In this document: piece after piece, positions 61,533-64,000 of the stretch
How the letters are laid out: each line of letters starts with the position of its first letter
Numbering within the stretch: the stretch's first letter is position 1
DNA from: JAFAMS01 sp963715815
GTDB taxonomy: Bacteria > Vulcanimicrobiota > Vulcanimicrobiia > Vulcanimicrobiales > Vulcanimicrobiaceae
Assembly (NCBI GenBank): GCA_963715815.1
Contig: OY970278.1
Coordinates: forward strand, 2,356,001 to 2,420,000
Length of the DNA stretch: 64,000 nt
Reading direction: 5' to 3'
Translations under genes and position numbers: made by a program
The notes under the pieces: generated by a model
The model's database searches: none
The model's input: the letters and a program-made list of their open reading frames with translations, nothing else
What the model was told of the DNA's origin: nothing

Positions 61533-61718
61533 GTGAACCAACCGCCGGCGCGCGGTTTGCCCGCGCGCATCTACCTGCCGATCCTCGCCGTGATTGCGAT
61601 TCTCTTTCTCGGTGTGATGTACTATTTGCTGAGCGCCGGCTTCCGCGTAACCGGAGCCGCATTCGGCACGAGTGCCGCCACGCCGATTCCCTCACAAGGC
61701 CCGCGTTCGACAAAATGA
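61533..61718 (+). CDS. Small single-span membrane protein before pheA
   Basis: 61 aa, GTG start. A basic head (MNQPPARGLPARIY), one span (LPILAVIAILFLGVMYYLL) and a Ser/Thr/Pro-rich tail outside. Its stop overlaps the pheA ATG (ATGA), which strongly favours translation. No family recognised. Confidence 0.68.
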   Translation: MNQPPARGLPARIYLPILAVIAILFLGVMYYLLSAGFRVTGAAFGTSAATPIPSQGPRSTK

Positions 61719-62521
61719 GCGACGTGCGAACGGTTGGATTTCAAGGTGAGCCCGGCGCGTTCAGCGAGGAGGCCGCCAACAATCTCGTCCCCGGTGCGCA
61801 GCCGCGCGGTTACCGAACCTTCGCGATGCTCATCGCTGCGGTTGACAGCGGCGAAGTAGACGCAGCGCTCTTGCCGATCGAGAACTCGATCTCGGGACAG
61901 ATCTCGGCCAACTACGACCTGCTGTGGGCGCATCCGCAGCTTACAATCGTCGACGAGACGGTGCACCGCGTCGTGCAATCGCTTCTCGGAGTAAGAGGCG
62001 CGTCGATCGAGGGCATCCGCGAAGTCCGTTCGCATCCGGTTGCGCTCGAGCAATGTGGCCGTTTATTTGCCTCACATCCCTCTTGGGGACGCACCGTCGT
62101 CGACGACACCGCGGGCGCCGTACGCGAGATCGTCGCGCAGAACGATCCGGCCGTAGGCGCAATCGGCTCGCGAACGGCGGCAACCCGCTATGGTGCGGCC
62201 ATTCTGGCCGAAGCCGTCCAAGACAATCCCGAAAATTTCACGCGTTTCTTCTTGGTGCGGCGCGCCGGCAGCGAATCGCGCGGCGGCGATCGCGCCTGCG
62301 TCGCACTCGCCCTCGCAGATCGCCCCGGATCGCTGCGTGATGCGCTCTCCGCCTTCGCGGATCAAGAGCTCAATCTACGCTCGCTCGTCTCTCGCCCCGC
62401 GCCCGACGCGGGTCCGTTTAAGTACCGCTTCTACTGCGAAATCGATCGCGCCGAACCCGACGCGCTCATGCGCGCCCTCGCCGAGATCGATGGCGAAAGC
62501 AGAATACTAGGGGCGTACTAA
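61715..62521 (+). CDS. pheA: Prephenate dehydratase
   Basis: 268 aa, stand-alone type. VGFQGEPGAFSEEAA, LPIENSISGQISANYDLL and PENFTRFFLVRRAG (the Thr-Arg-Phe catalytic motif) make the dehydratase domain; the ACT regulatory domain runs from about residue 195 (ALADRPGSLRDALSAFADQE, LRSLVSRPAPD). It turns prephenate into phenylpyruvate, with feedback by phenylalanine. No chorismate mutase domain. Confidence 0.95.
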   Translation: MSDVRTVGFQGEPGAFSEEAANNLVPGAQPRGYRTFAMLIAAVDSGEVDAALLPIENSISGQISANYDLLWAHPQLTIVDETVHRVVQSLLGVRGASIEGIREVRSHPVALEQCGRLFASHPSWGRTVVDDTAGAVREIVAQNDPAVGAIGSRTAATRYGAAILAEAVQDNPENFTRFFLVRRAGSESRGGDRACVALALADRPGSLRDALSAFADQELNLRSLVSRPAPDAGPFKYRFYCEIDRAEPDALMRALAEIDGESRILGAY

Positions 62522-62607
62522 CCACGATTGCCGGGCGCACGGACGATTACCGCGAGCGAACGATTATCCGCAAAGGGCCGCCGCAAAGCACGCATTACGT
62601 CTCCGTT

Positions 62608-62797
62608 GTCATCCCGAGCGTAGCGCTCCGAAGGAGCGCGTAGTCGAGGGACGGTTCCGATGTTGCAGGCAGCGAAACGATGCAACAAGGTTGAGGGCAC
62701 GATCGTGCCCGCGACCCTTCGAGATTGTTGCGCTGCCCGGATAACTACCTTGGTCCTTCGACTTCGCTCCGCTGCGCGGAGCTACGCTCAGGATGAC
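62608..62797. repeat. 190-bp imperfect palindrome (REP/MITE-like element)
   Basis: The outer arms 62608-62652 and 62753-62797 are related inverted copies (GTCATCCCGAGCGTAGCG against the complement GTCATCCTGAGCGTAGC), inner arms GGCAGCG/CGCTGCC stand at 62668 and 62731, and the centre is the perfect GGGCACGATCGTGCCC (62695-62710). All share the centre 62702.5. It fills most of the 373-nt gap 62522-62894. Confidence 0.75.
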
Positions 62798-62894
62798 ACA
62801 GGGGTTGTCACGCAAGTGGTGACCTGCGGCGGCCCTTTGCGCGGGATCGCCGGCGCGCTGAAATCGAACGTGCGCCAGGCAATCGCGCCCGATA

Positions 62895-63476
62895 TTAGTC
62901 GAGCAGTCCCTTACCTTTGAGAATCTTCGGCGTGGATTTTTCGATGCGCGCTTCGCGCGTCTTGGATTGTTTGGCGGCGGCGAAATAGATGAGATAGCCG
63001 CGCTGCCGTCCGGGCGTCAACGTCTCGAATGCCTTCCTAAGCGCAGGCGCCTTGGCGAACTTCGCTTTGAGCTCGTCGGGAACCGGATACTCCGAGGTTT
63101 CCTTATACCTAACTTCTAAGCCGGTTTTTTCATTTTTGATCGCTTCGCGAATGTAGGTTTTTACGACGGATTCCAATTTCGTGATTGCCGGAACACTGTC
63201 GAACTTCATCCAGCGTGAAGCCTGCGACTGCCCGACCTGTAAGAGAATATGACGGGAATCTTTCAAAAGCGCACCTTTGCAAAACATCAACGCAAGATGC
63301 TCCTTGAGCGGGATCAATATGACGACGTTGCTTTCCTCGAATGTGTAGGTGGGCTTTCCCCACTTGATTTCTTCCTTCAACCCTGTTGACTTGACAATCG
63401 TCCGGAGCTTCTTCAGCTCTTTCTGCCACGTTTTCGCTTTGGAGAAGTATGCGTCGGCCGTAATATTCGTATTCAT
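62895..63476 (-). CDS. YdeI/DUF1801-type protein
   Basis: 193 aa from ATG 63476; the longer frame reads out of the downstream-overlapping gene and is rejected. YFSKAKTWQKELKKLRTIVK, EIKWGKPTYTFEESNVVILI are DUF1801 marks; PVPDELKAKFAKAPALRKAF and LTPGRQRGYLIYFAAAKQSK form the YdeI/OmpD-associated C-terminal part. The family in B. subtilis/E. coli is linked to peptide resistance. ATGA overlap with the E1-beta-like gene. Confidence 0.88.
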   Translation of the reverse strand: MNTNITADAYFSKAKTWQKELKKLRTIVKSTGLKEEIKWGKPTYTFEESNVVILIPLKEHLALMFCKGALLKDSRHILLQVGQSQASRWMKFDSVPAITKLESVVKTYIREAIKNEKTGLEVRYKETSEYPVPDELKAKFAKAPALRKAFETLTPGRQRGYLIYFAAAKQSKTREARIEKSTPKILKGKGLLD

Positions 63477-64000
63477 CGCGTCGCCTTCTGGATTGCCGCG
63501 AATATTTTGTCGGCGTTGACCCGGTACGTGTTCTCGAGAACCGGCGCGTAGCCGACGGGAATACGCGGGGCACCGACGCGCGCAACCGGGACACCAAGCT
63601 CCTCTGTAATCGTAGCCGCGATCTCCGCGCCGAATCCGCCGATGAGCACCGCTTCGTGCGCGATCAGAGCACGCTTCGTGCGTGCGGCCGACGCGAGAAC
63701 ACGCGTGCGATCCCACGGCCAAAGACTTCGCAAATCGACGACCTCGACCGAGATGCCGGCGCCGGCGGCATTTTCAGCGGCAGCGAGTGCAGCCGGCAAA
63801 AGTGACGACCACGTCACGAGCGTGAGGTCGTTGCCTTCGCGTGCAATGCGCGCTTCGCCGATCGATGTCGTGTAGTCACCGGCCGGAACCTCGCCGCTCG
63901 TTGCAAAGAGCGATTTCGGATCGAGCATCACGACCGGATCGTCGCAGCGAATCGCGGATTTCAAAAGCCCCTTCTCGTCGGCCGCCGTCGCGGGCGCCAG
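63473..64000 (-). CDS. Alpha-ketoacid dehydrogenase E1 beta / transketolase-like protein, 5' end outside the window
   Basis: The last 175 or so residues are visible and the frame stays open to the right edge. GLLKSAIRCDDPVVMLDPKS ends the pyrimidine-binding domain; the transketolase C-terminal domain follows (GEARIAREGNDLTLVTWSSL, VEVVDLRSLWPWDRTRVLAS, KRALIAHEAVLIGGFGAEIA). It is the beta half of pyruvate or branched-chain dehydrogenase E1. Coupled to the YdeI-like gene. Confidence 0.9.
   Translation of the reverse strand: MAPATAADEKGLLKSAIRCDDPVVMLDPKSLFATSGEVPAGDYTTSIGEARIAREGNDLTLVTWSSLLPAALAAAENAAGAGISVEVVDLRSLWPWDRTRVLASAARTKRALIAHEAVLIGGFGAEIAATITEELGVPVARVGAPRIPVGYAPVLENTYRVNADKIFAAIQKATR

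Overview
The window reads as one contiguous piece of a GC-rich bacterial chromosome with very tight gene packing, many 1-4 nt stop/start overlaps and frequent GTG/TTG starts. It has no insertion sequence, prophage, CRISPR array or rRNA operon. Diderm traits (CsgG-like protein, Hfq, lipoproteins, a heptosyltransferase-like protein) combine with a miaB-mutS-mutL-miaA-hfq order and no close match to a model phylum. My guess is an uncultured lineage such as Eremiobacterota/Vulcanimicrobiota (WPS-2); this is inference only. Several isolated 1-nt frameshifts could be real decay or draft-assembly errors.

Bases 1-7874 are a co-directional run: the tail of an unknown gene, a UGSC-family selenoprotein read through an in-frame UGA (631-633) with a hairpin just behind it, an M1 aminopeptidase, the three subunits of a molybdenum hydroxylase (2Fe-2S, FAD/4Fe-4S, Mo) and an NAD-dependent epimerase-like protein. 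The first members are joined by stop/start overlaps, so selenocysteine read-through probably affects translation of the peptidase behind it. Bases 7871-25534 are accessory: DUF4097, GNAT, CsaA, CsgG-like, ICMT-like, UBP zinc finger, DoxX, YoaK, PanE, a TPR glycosyltransferase, a D-aminoacylase, TPR and Cys-rich secreted proteins and an S9 peptidase. Two genes here (GIY-YIG and an alpha/beta hydrolase) carry frameshifts, and the promoter regions hold several perfect palindromes.

Bases 25541-33076 hold tmRNA (minus strand, with its terminator), surE, a holin-like membrane protein, uvrC, a DedA protein, a Clp-N protein, tRNA-Pro(CGG), two TrkA-type K+ regulators and an orphan substrate-binding protein. 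Bases 33073-42110 form a potassium region: a HisKA kinase with a NarL-type regulator, a divergent protein made of two tandem KdpD sensor modules and no kinase, then kdpFABC led by a second 29-aa membrane microprotein. Upstream of kdp lies an array of four 10-bp palindromic sites at exactly 13-nt spacing.

Bases 42511-46768 carry a GT4 glycosyltransferase, a sulfotransferase-like protein, a radical SAM protein and dapF. Then come hfq-miaA-mutL-mutS-miaB (RNA modification and mismatch repair, minus strand), a PEGA protein, and der-plsY-efp, a CHASE2 cyclase, a TauE-like permease with no normal start codon and a FecR protein on the plus strand. The end holds a SprT-like protein, pheA, a 190-bp imperfect palindrome, a YdeI-like protein and the 3' part of an E1-beta/transketolase-like gene that leaves the window.
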